In this document: positions 22,140-34,075 of the stretch, piece by piece
How positions within the stretch are numbered: position 1 is the first letter of the stretch
How the letters are laid out: each line of letters begins with the position of its first letter
Source of the DNA: Muricea muricata
Taxonomy: Eukaryota > Cnidaria > Anthozoa > Malacalcyonacea > Plexauridae
NCBI GenBank assembly: GCA_963855995.1
Contig: OY979716.1
Coordinates: 89,615,042-89,679,041 of the forward strand
Reading direction: 5' to 3'
DNA: 64,000 nt
The notes under the pieces: generated by a model
Database searches by the model: none
What the model was told of the DNA's origin: nothing
The model's input: only the letters and a program-made list of their open reading frames with translations
Translations under genes and position numbers: made by a program

Positions 22140-22560
22140 TTTATTTTCACAAGAAGTCTTAGTCGCAATTTATAATTCACCAGTGCTACCATATTTCAAT
22201 CATTGCTCAACAATATATCAAGAATAATTTGTATAATCACAAAAGTGTGCAAAACAAATAATAAAAAACTCAGACTTTAGCATCAGATCTACCCTTTTGA
22301 AAATCCTTCAATGGCAACGAATCAAAACAATACTTGATAAACGAGAATTAGTAATGATGTTAAAGTTCTAAGGTATGGCGGCAAATTACCTAAAAATGCT
22401 GTTTCATGTATGTAATAATACAAGTTATCCATTACGAAGTGATGATGTAAAAATGAGTGTTGCGCAATAAAAAATATATTTTCTCAAAAACTACCCGATA
22501 TGTTACGAGAGGTATTTGAATGTCAATCAGTGAGCTCATTACTTAGAATTCTTAAAGATT
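22140..22560 (+). pseudogene. Non-LTR retrotransposon relic (RT C-terminal region)
   Basis: Conceptual reading gives YNSPVLPYFNHCSTIYQE, then KCAKQIIKNSDFSIRSTLL and KILQWQRIKTILDKRELVMM with several stops and shifts. This is the thumb/C-terminal region shared by CR1/jockey-type LINEs (compare RPYFNYCSVVW in the better preserved element at 51.9 kb). It is strongly decayed and lies between the two copies of the duplicated segment. Confidence 0.7.
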
Positions 22561-22657
22561 AGATTAACTTATTGTGTCTGCTTTTGTACATACGTTGAAT
22601 AAATAGTTAATGTATATTTTCCTAATTGTTTATTACACGAGCTTTTGAAAATCACTT

Positions 22658-23280
22658 ATCGTGAAAGGCTACCGTACATAAATATTTTTAAATAATAGTA
22701 CTGAATAATATAAAATACAAGAAAATATATGTAGCTGACTGAGCTGACTGAGTAACAATCTTTATACCAAGCATATAAGTACAGGCATACGTACATTGAA
22801 GCAATATTGGGCAAGATAAGCTGGCTAGTGGCGTATAACTAGCGGCAATATATTCATATATGAATTCGCTGACGTGAATTTTTCACACATAATACGACTT
22901 GGCAGCCGATTCAAGTATTCCATAACTCGGTGAGGGTTGGGGTATGTGGATGCTTGATTTGAATAAGATATAATAGCAGACAAATACTTGGAAAGAATAT
23001 TCAAGAAACGTGTGTTCTTTTTTGGAAAACAAGTAAAGAAGACGTGTATTTTCTAATTTCAAGACAAATACGTGTTCGAAGAGAAGACTGATAAGTACCA
23101 TACATTTAGAAAGTATATACTGGTACATGTACATGGTAAGTTTAAGGAATGTGCTTTAGTTCTTGTTCATCACGCTTCCGTGTTATGCTTTAGGGTATAG
23201 TATGTTAGATTGCGACTCTGTTAATGACAATTGTTTGAAACATATTTTTTCGATATACAATCAACAAGTTTTGAAGATAT
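22658..23280. repeat. Segmental duplication, copy B left part
   Basis: Diverged copy of 21098-21680. The match stops at 23280 where GTGACCGTCC of the foldback element begins and resumes at 29898 with CCTGATAAATCACAAATGG. Confidence 0.75.
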
Positions 23281-24770
23281 GTGACCGTCCACGGGAAAAC
23301 CAACGTTAACGATCTTTCGTTGGAACGAAAAAGTCAACGAACGATTAACGAACGGTGAACGAACGGTGTGAAATTTTCAACGAACTACTCGAACGTTTCA
23401 TCGATTTGGACTGAAAATTGCGAACGATCAAAGGCCAAAATTCACACGGTTTTCTGAACGACTTTTCGCGAACGTTCGAACGAACGACCTTGCTTTCGTT
23501 CGAAATTATTATGCCTTGCGTCATCAAATTGTAATAATTATAAAAATACTTTTACAGCTAGCATTTGCATGCGCGCAAATCTACATGTAGTTATAACACA
23601 AGGTTTAATTAAAAGTTGATGTCGCAGCCGGTCAACAATTATGATATGGCTGAGAGCGAGCAAGACCGATTTTTGGTATATATCCTTGCAGCAGGCTATA
23701 ATTGTATCAGTAACATTTGATGCATAGCTATAGGGCTGAGTACATTTCAGAATTATTTTCAGAAATTAATCCATAACGGTAACATATAGCTATAGAGCTA
23801 TTCTCATTGTGTCCGCACATCAGAAGACGATTTTAAACCCCCCGCAACATGTTGTCAATGATAGCTTTTCGTATTCAGATTGCTATATCAAGGCCTTACT
23901 CGTATAAACATGTCACAACGCATGCATATATATACTGTAATATATACTAACCGTAGTTTACGAACGGCTGGTTAAATGTTTACCGACACATTATAATCTT
24001 TATTCTCATGATGTATTGCCGTGTCTGAAATTATATCGTTCATTTGAGAGCACGGTATTTATGCTTAACCGCGGTCGGTTTTTATCCTAATTAATTCATT
24101 CTACTAATAATTCCAGCCACAGCTATCAAAATATACATGCATCATGACTTTATTTCAACATAGTCATGAAGGCATGAATGGTTAATATTGAACGACTGAA
24201 TATTGAATCTAATTCTAGATAGTTACACTAATATATAAGTTCTTAACATACCTCGCGAGATTCCTGTACGTCCATTACTTTGCGTCAATTATAAACTGTA
24301 TAGTAATTCTAATGTGAACTTGATTCAAATTTTCAACAGTCTAAGGATAATATGACTGGTACTGAGACGCTGATCTTTTCGACAATACCAGGCTGAATCG
24401 TGTCAACATTCTCAATACTTTTGACAATAGTAATAAACAATGACAGGAAAAGAACTAATCATATTTAATTGAGTTGTGCTGACAGACATATATATAACAC
24501 AAGTGGGCTTTACTTCTAAGGGCCTGTTTACATGGAGGTAGGGTAACCCTAGCAGAAGGGTTACCCTAGCAAGCGAGTTACCCTACTACAATATGTTTTA
24601 TAGGAAGCGTTTACATGTGCGTTAGGGTTACCCTAGGGGTAGGGTTACCCTATCAAATAGATAGGGTAACGCTAGCAGTAGGGCTATGTTTTTGTTTACA
24701 TAAGCCATGTAAACGCGTCAGGTAGGGTTACCCTATCAAGCGGGTCAAGTAATTCGATCACATTTTGTAA

Positions 24771-26251
24771 ATGTCACACAAACGAGAAATGGCGTCGCAA
24801 GATCATATTTATCAGCCAGGCGAGTACTTTAATAAAAGACATCAAAAGAATAAAAAGAATGGGCAATCTGAAGAAAAAGCACCAGAAGCAAATGAAGAGT
24901 TTCTCCTAGTCGATAACGATGGGAATGCGGCGAATGATGTAGGTACAACGAAACGAAAAGCAGCGAAAAGGAAGCAAAATTTCGACGCATCCTCATCGAC
25001 CGTAAAAAAGCAGAAAAAATGGTCCTGGTCGGCCGAACTTGTTGAAAAACTGTTAATCTACGTAAAAGAGTACAAGACGCAATGCGAGTTTAACGGAATC
25101 GACTTCGAAGCCGATTTGCAGAGCCTTTACACGGAGGTTCGTTCGTGCATGGCAACAGAAGACCCATGTGAGTTTGGTCCACAAGCCTTGAGTGAGCAGA
25201 TTAATCCACGCGACATGGAAAAGGCAGAATATGAAGCATACAAAAGTAAACGAGATGAGGAAAAAAGTTAATACGTAAAGGGTATGACCGCATTAAAGAA
25301 AAAATTAAAAACATTCGGCAAGATTACAGAGCAGCGGTAAACAAAGGCACACGAAGTGGTAGCGGGAAAATTGTCCAGGACAATTATGATTTATTGACGG
25401 ATATTTGGGGTGGATCTCCGGCAACGACTTCTTTGCCTTTTGGAGTTGATGGTATGGATGTGGATGAGAACGACGAAAATGAAGACGAAATTGACGTAGT
25501 AAACGTAGGAGAAAACTTTGACGACTCGGGATTGGCTCTGGAAGAACGACTAAATGAAGGTAATATTTTAGCTTTTCAGAATCAATTTCATTGTTTCAAT
25601 CATTCATATTTATACCAAGCAAAAGCCGTTTCAGTAACTTTTTGTTTAATATAGCCTGCTCGCAGACTATCTTTAATAATAGCCACCCACTTTCTCTGTA
25701 GTGCTCCTCTTCCAACCCTAACGAGCCTAGAGGCTCGTCTCTGCAAATAAGGATTTTTTATACTGATATGAGTTCATTATTAATATTAACAACGTTTTAT
25801 TTGTTAAGAAAATGAAATAGCTGCTTTGGATAGGCCAAACACTGCCAAAGCACAGATAAATGTGTCTAAAATCCCAAAGCTGGTTGATAACAAAAGGAAG
25901 CACATGGAAAAAGGGTTATCACAAGCTCAACGAGACCATCTTCTTCTCAAACAGGGAAAAGAAGATGCATTGATAAAACAGCAAATGGTAGATGCATTTG
26001 ACAGGTCAAATCAAACACTTGAAAATTCCATAACAAAAATGACAAATTGCCTGTCCTCTCTTGGTGAAGGAATAGCATCAGGAATGCAGATGCTAGCAAT
26101 GGCATTGGCTGGACCACAGCAACAAGTCCGAGTACAATACCCTCACCCACTCGAATCCAATTTTAATCGGTTGCAAACAGCACCTAATATGTATCCTCGC
26201 CACTATCAGCCAAGACAGCCACAACCACAAGTTCCACAACCCTACCCATAA
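24771..26251 (+). CDS. Harbinger Myb/SANT-like DNA-binding protein
   Basis: Accessory protein of PIF/Harbinger transposons, which recruits the transposase to the element ends and the nucleus. It has a basic N-terminus with TTKRKAAKRKQNF, then a SANT/Myb-like domain beginning WSWSAELVEKLLIYVKEYK. A second conserved block (YDRIKEKIKNIRQDYRAAV ... GKIVQDNYDLLTDIWGG) is followed by an acidic tail and, after an intron, a glutamine-rich C-terminus. The intron 25560-25820 has GT-AG ends and phases match (G+CT). Between the two blocks the frame shifts by one base in the A-run near 25259-25265. With that base restored the protein is continuous, so this is either a very young pseudogene or an assembly error. 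The start ATG is at 24771; a second ATG follows at codon 7. Confidence 0.75.
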
Positions 26252-27199
26252 CCAGGAAGTGAACCTCCAAGGCATGGTTATCGGTTTCCTGTAGATCATG
26301 AAGATGATGATCATAATCTTCAATCTCTCTGATATAAATGATTTGGGATAATATATACAATTATTGGATGCATTATTTATATAGCTATATTTAAATAGTT
26401 AACTTGGTTCACATTTGTCATGAGAATCAGGGATTTTATTCTTCAGGCATATGTGAATGAACATTGAACAAACTAAAGTATGGGACAAACATTGGAATTA
26501 TTTGGCAAAGGTATAGAATTCACTCAATCACATCTGCTGGAAGCCATACCTGATTCTTATGAAAAATGTGACCCAGGCTTTATAGTTTAGGGGTTTTGTT
26601 TTGTTACGAGGGGACAGGTCACATGGGCATTATGAACTAGTCAAGAATATTCATACTATAATTAGGACAGATTTTAATAATTTTGAAACAGAATACATAA
26701 GCACAAATGTTAAGAACAAATAGTTTATTTCCAAAAGATTAAAATATGTCCTAATTTTAGTTCATTGCAGTCATGAACTGTAACAAACCAGTCACAGATG
26801 CATAGTTTCAGTTAAGGAATTTTGGAAAGTAGACAAGATGAACTTTGCTTTCAAGTCACCAAAAGTATTTACATATGATTATTTGATATTGTTATTTAAT
26901 ATTAGAATAAAGTTTTCAACAATTGTGCATTTCACCTGTGCATTTTTACATGTGCATGTCAAGTATTGAGCTGTTCCCCACTTAGTTCTCTTGTCTTAAG
27001 TCTTATCTATTGTGTCCCTTTCTAGACTTTCAATATACAAGTTAGCTTGTGTATCAAACCTTCCTTCAGTTCCACTTGGTATTTCTTTTCAATATAAAGG
27101 ATACCCAATATGTATACTGGTGTATGGTACATGATTGTGTAAACCTTTTAATTACAGTCTTTTCAAAGAAATTTTAAGAAATACCAAGTTGAAGAGAAA
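26252..27199. other. Harbinger spacer between convergent genes
   Basis: About 950 bp of AT-rich DNA with no coding signal between the 3' ends of the two Harbinger genes, presumably holding both 3' UTRs. Confidence 0.5.
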
Positions 27200-28500
27200 C
27201 TAATGGGGAATGTGTTCACGATACATCCTTGTTATGATATTTCTAACCTGTGCTCCCTCAGCAGTGTTGCATGAATATAGACAGTCTGCAACTGTATTTG
27301 GCTGTGTGGCCATATCATGTGCAATCTGCTGTTGAACAACTTTATCATCAATATTAACTCCCTGAATCTCACAAAAATTATGCAGTACAAAATAAGCATA
27401 GACTATCTCTGGAACAGATGTCAATTGCATATCAATTCTTTTGTTTAATATTTGCCATCGGGCTTTTAGACGTCCAAATGCACATTCTATTGGATTCCGC
27501 GCACTTCGAAGCATGTTGTTAAACATGACCTCCTCGTTTGATTGTGGACTGGGGTACTCCTTCATGCAAAATGGTAGCAAAGGGTATGCTGGGTCACCTA
27601 GAAGTAGGGGAGGGACCTTGTCATAACCAACAAAAATTTCTTGGTAAACCATTGGCATTTTCTGTTCTCTAAGGAGGGTAGTTATTTTAGAGTTTGAAAA
27701 TACACGCCCATCGTGGACACTGCCTGGCCAGCAAGCATCAACATTGAGGAATAAGCCCCTCCAGTTGCATACAGCTTGTACATTCAATGTGTACTTCATT
27801 TTGTAACTAAAATAGTCATGAGGATTTTCTGAGGGCTGTGTAATAGGGATGTGTGTACCATCCACACAACCAAATGCTTGAGGGAATCCATATTATTTTC
27901 CATTTGCCTAATTTCTTGCCTCATTTCTTGCTCGGATGAAGGGAGTTTAATATATATTGGTCCTAAATGTTTAGTCAATACCTGGCAAACCTTCCGTACA
28001 ACAACTGAGACGGTACAAATGGCAACACCAAACGCATTTGCAGTCATAGAAAGAGATCCTTGATCCTTTAAAAAGTACACTGTCATTGCTAGTTGTTTTT
28101 CGACAGTCAAAACATCATCCCGTGGTCCTCCTACACCTGGCTCCAAGTAAGGTCGCAATTCGTTCGCTAATTTTACAAAAACCTGCTTCTCCATCCTTAG
28201 ATTTTTTTTCCACTCCGACTTGGGCAAGACTTCGTTAAATATGTTCAGCCACCACTGCTCGGTTCTACCAGGATTACGCCAAAATCTGCGACGACGTCTC
28301 ACAATTCGTCTCCGTATATGTCTCAGAGAATTTAAAGCAGCATTGCGCTCATTTACTGCTTGAACTGCTAGTTGCTGCTGCAGTCTTCTCTGGTACAACA
28401 ACACATAATATAACACGCCACAACACTGCAATGCAGCAAGTAAATAAGCAAGGCATAGCATCATACAACTAGCCACTACAACCTTGTGTTTCGGCGCCAT
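27200..28500 (-). CDS. Harbinger DDE transposase (HARBI1-like), one frameshift
   Basis: Cut-and-paste transposase of the DDE_Tnp_4 / HARBI1 family. The N-terminal part (28500 to about 27890) contains a hydrophobic start, an arginine-rich run and a helix-turn-helix region ([18 protein letters not shown], then [17 protein letters not shown]). The catalytic part (27865-27200) shows the first Asp in VDGTHIPI, the second in [11 protein letters not shown] and the Glu in [16 protein letters not shown]. The two parts overlap in different frames between 27796 and 27865; a one-base loss near 27888 explains it. Full length would be about 430 residues, normal for the family. It converges on the Myb-like gene and lies within intact TIRs. 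Confidence 0.88.
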
Positions 28501-29292
28501 TTTTCGAAATGAATAGCTTAGTGGCCGCGCTTAGATAGGGTTACCCTATCGGACAACATAGCCCTAGCAGTAGGGTTACCCTATCTCATGTAAACGCTCG
28601 CTTTTTTCTGACCCGCTTGCTAGGGTAACCCTTCTGCTAGGGTTACCCTACCTCCATGTAAACTTGCCCTAATGTATGCGGTTTTTGTAATTTCACCACA
28701 TGACGGCTGAATATCAGTCGAGACGTTGACCATAAATCATAATGAAATTGAGCGAAGTTTCCAGCATTTTGTGTCAAAACACATAGTGATTACCGAAAAT
28801 TACGCATGGATATAGACAATATGCTTACATCGGTGTTGCGAAGGGGGTTCTACGTCTATAGAAAATGAATACAAGTAGCTATGCCTCACAAAATGAAATA
28901 CACTGATGACAGCATGCAATGCTTGATTGCTTGTGACACAGAAACATACCTGGTGAGTTACAATGTATATATATACAGTATATATTTACGAAGCGTCTGA
29001 CAATATATGCGCTACATACTATAATTTGTTAAACATTTCAAGTAGACTCGTCTAGGTCTTAGGAGAGATCTTAATTGCGTGACAAATGCTATTAACTTTA
29101 ATTTCCTCTTGGCAAGCCAAAATTTATAAAATAACTCGAGTATTTTCTGCGCGCTAGCAAAAACAGTTGAGGCAACAAACCAATATATAGCTACTCGTGC
29201 TAAAATACAACGAACATTTTTTATACACTTATAATTCCAACGTGACAATCATGCATGATAATCTTTATGATGTATATCTATATGCAGGTATG

Positions 29293-29349
29293 TGTCGACT
29301 GTGCTGTGATGACCTTGTGTAATATAAGGTCAACATAACACAGTCGACA
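29293..29349. other. Imperfect hairpin
   Basis: TGTCGACTGTG (29293-29303) pairs with CACAGTCGACA (29339-29349), and inside it GACCTT (29311-29316) pairs with AAGGTC (29326-29331). It lies in the right arm of the foldback element; role unknown. Confidence 0.6.
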
Positions 29350-29897
29350 TATTATACGCACTCATTTTTTGAAGAAGAACATTAAGCGACCAAACCGCAA
29401 AGTGAACCAAAAAAAGATGTGCGTTTTGTTCGTAACTGTTGTGATAGTATAGATCTACCTTCTCTTTGTCAGCTGTATTCAGATTAGTCATGTTAAGTGT
29501 ACCCGTAGACCGGTGTACATACTCTATCAATCGTTCACTTTGTATATTCACGACAGATCACGAATGTAAACTAGGCTTTACTGCTTGTTAAAATATAATC
29601 GTACTATTGTATGAAGGCTATAAAATTACAATATAATGTATTCACAATCAAGCAGCTGAGACATTCGACGCGCAGTAATAATTTAACGAACGGCCTGAAC
29701 GTTTTTTTCGAATGTAACGAACGATTTGATTGCAATTTTCTAACGAACGAGCTAACGGTCACTTCACAGCGCCGAACGATCTATTGGAACTTGTTAACGA
29801 ACGGCAAATAATTTCGAACGACTAACGAACGGTGAACGAACGAATTTAACGAACGCTTCGCCAAATCGTTAACGTTGGTTTTCCCGTGGACGGTCAC

Positions 29898-30005
29898 ATA
29901 TAGCCTGATAAATCACAAATGGGGAAAAGCACAATATGGGGAAAGCACATGAAAGTCAATTCATATACTATTCACTATTGAAAATCATTTACACACAATT
30001 TAACA
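29898..30005. repeat. Segmental duplication, copy B right part
   Basis: Resumes the match to copy A (about 21803-21890) after the foldback element: CCTGATAAATCAC, then AAAAGCACAATATGGGG and ATTGAAAATCATTTACAC. Confidence 0.75.
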
Positions 30006-30195
30006 AACGTTCAGTCTCGACGGCCCCTACCAAAATCGTCACTAGTGACGGATGACTTTGCGAAACCGTATCGCGGGATAAACACCAGATTAAACGCCAT
30101 TTCAATAGCTTTCAATTTAAACATTTGTTTTTAATTTAACTATGCATAAAAATAGTTTTATTTTGCTTTCAAAGGCAGCAAACTTCACAATTTAA

Positions 30196-30597
30196 GACTA
30201 CGTTTACACTACTCCGGAGCGAAAAATTTACTTTCCAGTAAAATTTACTTTCGTTTACACCACGCCGTTACAGTTTTGTAACTTGTTTGCAAGCACTCAT
30301 ATAAACCAAAAATATTTTTAATAGAGCAAAGAAATTTAAACGAAAAGCATTCAAGTTTGCTGTTTTGAGACCTCAGATGTTTCATTTACAAGCGACACTA
30401 AAAAATAACGGCGTTTGTGTTTACACAACGCCGCGCAGCGCTCCGTTTTCGTTCGACCACGTTTAGAAAGCGTGGTCGTGTCGCTACGGCAAAAGTGACG
30501 TTTTCAAACAAATCCGCTCCGGTGCTGTGTAAACGGAACGCCGTTTTGTTACTTTTTACAAAACACTGTAGACTACGTTTACAGTGTAAACGTAGTC
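30196..30597. mobile_element. MITE, Harbinger-like (402 bp)
   Basis: The termini GACTACGTTTACACT and AGTGTAAACGTAGTC are inverted copies, with TAA at 30193-30195 and 30598-30600, a 3-bp duplication as in PIF/Harbinger. The right end has a second inverted copy (GACTACGTTTAC-AGT-GTAAACGTAGTC, 30571-30597), so it is itself a perfect hairpin. Non-coding. Confidence 0.75.
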
Positions 30598-30600
30598 TAA

Positions 30601-31400
30601 AAGTTAATTAATATGCAAATAATATATACCGGAATACCTCAGCCGGAAAAATACATATATTTTTCCAAATAACACAAAAAGCATCGCTGCATTTTTTCCA
30701 CATTTTAAGGTATGTTTCATACGAAAATACTACAAACTAAAAAAATACAGCGAAATCTAAAATATAGCGCGTTATCTTTGTTTACATTCGGAATATCAAT
30801 TACTACAAATTATTTGACCTTTCGCTGCGAAAATCCATGCCATCCCTCATTGTATCTTCCCCAAAATACCACTGAATGAATCGCTATCGTTTTCCCAAGA
30901 TATTTGCCGCTTTTGAGCGAAAAATATTCAATATTGAAGACGCTACAGCGACTTGCAGCGAGTACGTGAACATAATACAAATGTCGCATTTTGATTTAAG
31001 TCAATTTTAGCCCGCAAGTATCAAATTTCACCTGTCAAAACTTGCGAAGAAAGTACCCTACGGTTCCCCAGGACTCGGACACCGTATCTACAGGTTCAAA
31101 TTTCGTATATAGTGTGTTTTCCGCATGCCTATAGCAACAGGCATTCCTAAAATAGCATGCTACTGGATGCTCTGCACGTGCGCGTCAAAACCCGATATTT
31201 TCCGACAATTCCCGTGTATGTGTAAACAGTTTAAAATAGACTCCTAGTTGGTAAAAATAAATGGGCTTTTCAGCAAAATAATCGTCAATATTTCATCCAG
31301 ACTTCGTTCTGATATTCCGACAATGAATTCTTAGGAGTTTTCAATATATTTGAAGATGAAATTTGAATATATGCTGAATAAAGTTCGAAGACAAAAACGT
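30601..31400. other. Intergenic, nothing recognised
   Basis: AT-rich, no coding or repeat signal identified. Confidence 0.4.
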
Positions 31401-31409
31401 TGATGAAGG

Positions 31410-31640
31410 TCATGTTCGAATATCTTCGCCCGTATCGAACACCTCTTGAGCCAGGCCTAAGCGATATTCTCCTCGCATGGTGTTCCGGTCTGCTACGATC
31501 ACCACGTCTCTAGGACGCAAATTACGATTAGCTGCATTGCATTCACACCTGGCATTTTGCATGCAAAATCGGTCATTTCGCCTGTACTCAAATACAGCGG
31601 TTGTTCTACAAAAAGTATTCGATAAAGCTATCTTACACGA
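31410..31640 (-). pseudogene. BEL/Pao-type retrotransposon fragment (integrase C-terminal)
   Basis: The minus-strand frame includes NRNLRPRDVVIVADRNTMRG, then EYRLGLAQEVF, which fits the small domain after the integrase of BEL/Pao elements (DUF5641-like: NLKxGDVVxVxD...RGxWxLGxV). No reverse transcriptase, protease or LTR is visible nearby, so it is an isolated scrap. Confidence 0.6.
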
Positions 31641-32336
31641 AGTACGGGACATCATTGATGCAAAATGGCGGACAAATTTTTGCTTACACCAATCACAATA
31701 AGGACAACAAGAAGCAAAACTGGTGAGGAAAATGAGGAGATTTAAGTTTTTGAGGGGTGCTTGTGCAAGAATCTAGCCTGGACATTGTGCTACGAAACGT
31801 TTTGCTTTTGGTAAAGGCTGGTTCGATTGCATTAAACTGAAGTGAGTTTTGGACAGTTGCAGTGAATATTTGCGAATATTGGCAAAGTCTGCTTGTCAAG
31901 CTACGGTATACAAACGGAAATGTGTTGTTTACAACGTTTATGTGTCGGGAAGTCATGACAAGAAACTATGAAAACAAATTTCTTGCTATAAAATGCATTG
32001 AAGACATAAAACCAAATTGAAATTACATGTATGAATTTGTTAACAATATTTGTCCATAATTGCCTTAAAGTTCTGCCATTCAGACAATAAGGCACAAAGA
32101 TTTTAGAAAATAGATGTGTACAACAAGACATTCTCGATATGTAGTTTTCAACAGTTTGGTCATCCAACAACTGATGCAGTGATGCTTTGTTAATTAGGGT
32201 ATTAAAATTGTAGTGTAAATTACACTAGCCAAAGATGAAATTTCTATCAAATTATGTAAGCAAAAGTGTTGTAGGGAACGTAAACCTGAGTGAATGGGAT
32301 TTCAACCTCACTCGCTTAATTTCTGTTTGTCACGAC

Positions 32337-32491
32337 CAGTGGCGTAGCCAGCGTCGATAATTGGAGGGGCGAATATTAATGTATCATGTTTTGCATCATT
32401 AATTTCTTTTAAAATCGATTGTTTTTAAGGTCTGTGAACACAAATATATGAATATTCGCCCCTCCAATTATCGAAGCTGGCTACGCCACTG
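32337..32491. mobile_element. hAT MITE (155 bp)
   Basis: The ends CAGTGGCGTAGCCAGC and GCTGGCTACGCCACTG are inverted and continue into CGATAATTGGAGGGGCGAAT. GTCACGAC is duplicated at 32329-32336 and 32492-32499: an 8-bp target duplication, diagnostic of hAT. Non-coding. Confidence 0.9.
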
Positions 32492-34075
32492 GTCACGACA
32501 AGGGTCGGGGACCAAGCTACTATGTAATTCTGGTTCTTAGCATTCCTTATGTATTCTAAGCTTTCAAAAATTATCCTATTCACCCCAACCATTGTCAGCA
32601 GGAACAAATGTATGTAGAAAATTCTATTATAGTTTATTAATGTAAATATTTACACAGTTGTAAAATTAAAATTACTGAATATATTTTCTTTTATTGTTAT
32701 ATTTTTTGGGGGGCTCTTGATGGTACCATGGTCTTCCCTTGACAATTAAAGTCAACTGTCTATAATAAATTCATTATGCGTAGAACATAGTGGGAACAGG
32801 TGTAGTATACCTATTATGATGCCAATTTTAGTTGCCATGGGGAGTTTGCTGCTAAATGGTTAGACTAGGTAAATAAAAGTTGGACCTGAACTAATGCAAT
32901 ATATTAATAACACATGTATACAGAAGTCTAATTAACCCACTGATGTGCAAGACCTTGATTTTCCTGTGACAACTCAACTTGTTTTGTATAATGAACCTAA
33001 AATAAAAAGGTAGGCATTACTACACCATTTACTACCAAAAATATGCTTGGGTGAAGACTACACAAAGCTTGCCCTAAATTCTGGGTAGCTGATATGGGCA
33101 TGTGGAGATAATCTGAACAACATAAGCACAATGTCAGTTTGGTCTGATCATGAATATTTATAGCATATATTTGATATGCTAATATGTAAAAAAAAACCTA
33201 TCAATACATCCATCCTGTTTTTGAGGTTTGATTCAACTCGATGGTTGAAGAAGACAAGACAGATATACTAATTGAATTGCTTTTCATCCCCAAAAACGGG
33301 AAGTTGCCCGCATGCGGGAAGGACATTGTTGTTTATATGTATATTTTCGCCACGTTAGAACGTCGTCACAACTGAAGAAAAAACAACATTTTAAGTACAT
33401 TTAACAACCGGACGACCCACGAAAATTGTAAGTCCTTTAAGTCCTTTTGTTTATAGATTGACATTTTATTTCATTAGTGTTGGATTAATTGTAAAATATG
33501 TATATTTGTATATTTTTATAGTTGACTTTATTTGTATTATTCATATATCCTTTAAAGTAAAGTACAAAAATCAAGTGTGTGTCCGTGGTGAGCCCCAAAG
33601 TAACACTCCGCAGACGAGAGTGCGAAACACTAATAGCCATATCAATGTTCATGATCAGGAATTAAAATTGCTTTTTGAACATGTCAACAATGTCTGCACT
33701 ACTAATGCCAAACTCTATTGTATATTTGGGATGTAGTTTGCAGTTACAATTCCTCTTGAATATTAGTTGGTAAGGTTACACCTATTAATAGCAATGTAAT
33801 GCATGATTTCTTTATAAATAATGACGTACAAAACAACAACACTTGATGGTGCAAGCATAGTTGAAGTCAAATATACTTTATACCATCTCATTAGGCATTA
33901 AGGCAGCCTTAATTGCTAGATGGATAGAAAACTTTTTTTAGCAGGGTAGCTCAATCAGCACAAAGGCTGGTATCCTTGGGGCCCCTGCATAATGAATATG
34001 AAAAGGTGATTTATGTAGGGTTGTGTCAAAACAAGTGTACTATATTGACTATATATAATAGCCCATACCAATCAC

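Larger units (their letters stand above)
24520..28669. mobile_element. PIF/Harbinger DNA transposon (4150 bp)
   Basis: Inverted termini start GGGC(C/A)(T/A)GTTTACATGG and continue as GAGGTAGGGTAACCCTAGCA on both sides. A 3-bp TAA duplication (24517-24519, 28670-28672) fits the TWA preference of PIF/Harbinger. It encodes the standard pair of proteins: a Myb/SANT-like DNA-binding protein (plus strand) and a DDE transposase (minus strand), arranged convergently. Subterminal regions contain about a dozen AGGGTTACCCT-type palindromic words, probable protein-binding sites. Each gene has one single-base frame break, otherwise the element looks complete. Confidence 0.92.
23281..29897. mobile_element. 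Foldback element rich in AACGAACG, hosting a Harbinger
   Basis: The termini GTGACCGTCCACGGGAAAAC and its exact complement at the right end extend to CAACGTTAACGAT. The subterminal arms consist of many ACGAACG / CGTTCGT words. ATAT occurs on both sides (23277-23280, 29898-29901), which may be a TA or ATAT duplication. Compared with copy A of the host segment about 125 bp is missing at the insertion, so the boundary history is not simple. Without the internal Harbinger the element is about 2.5 kb. I see no transposase of its own. Confidence 0.7.

Noticed and set aside
33458-33736. 92-codon ORF as a gene
   Set aside because: The second half looks slightly protein-like, but there is no family, start context or splice support.
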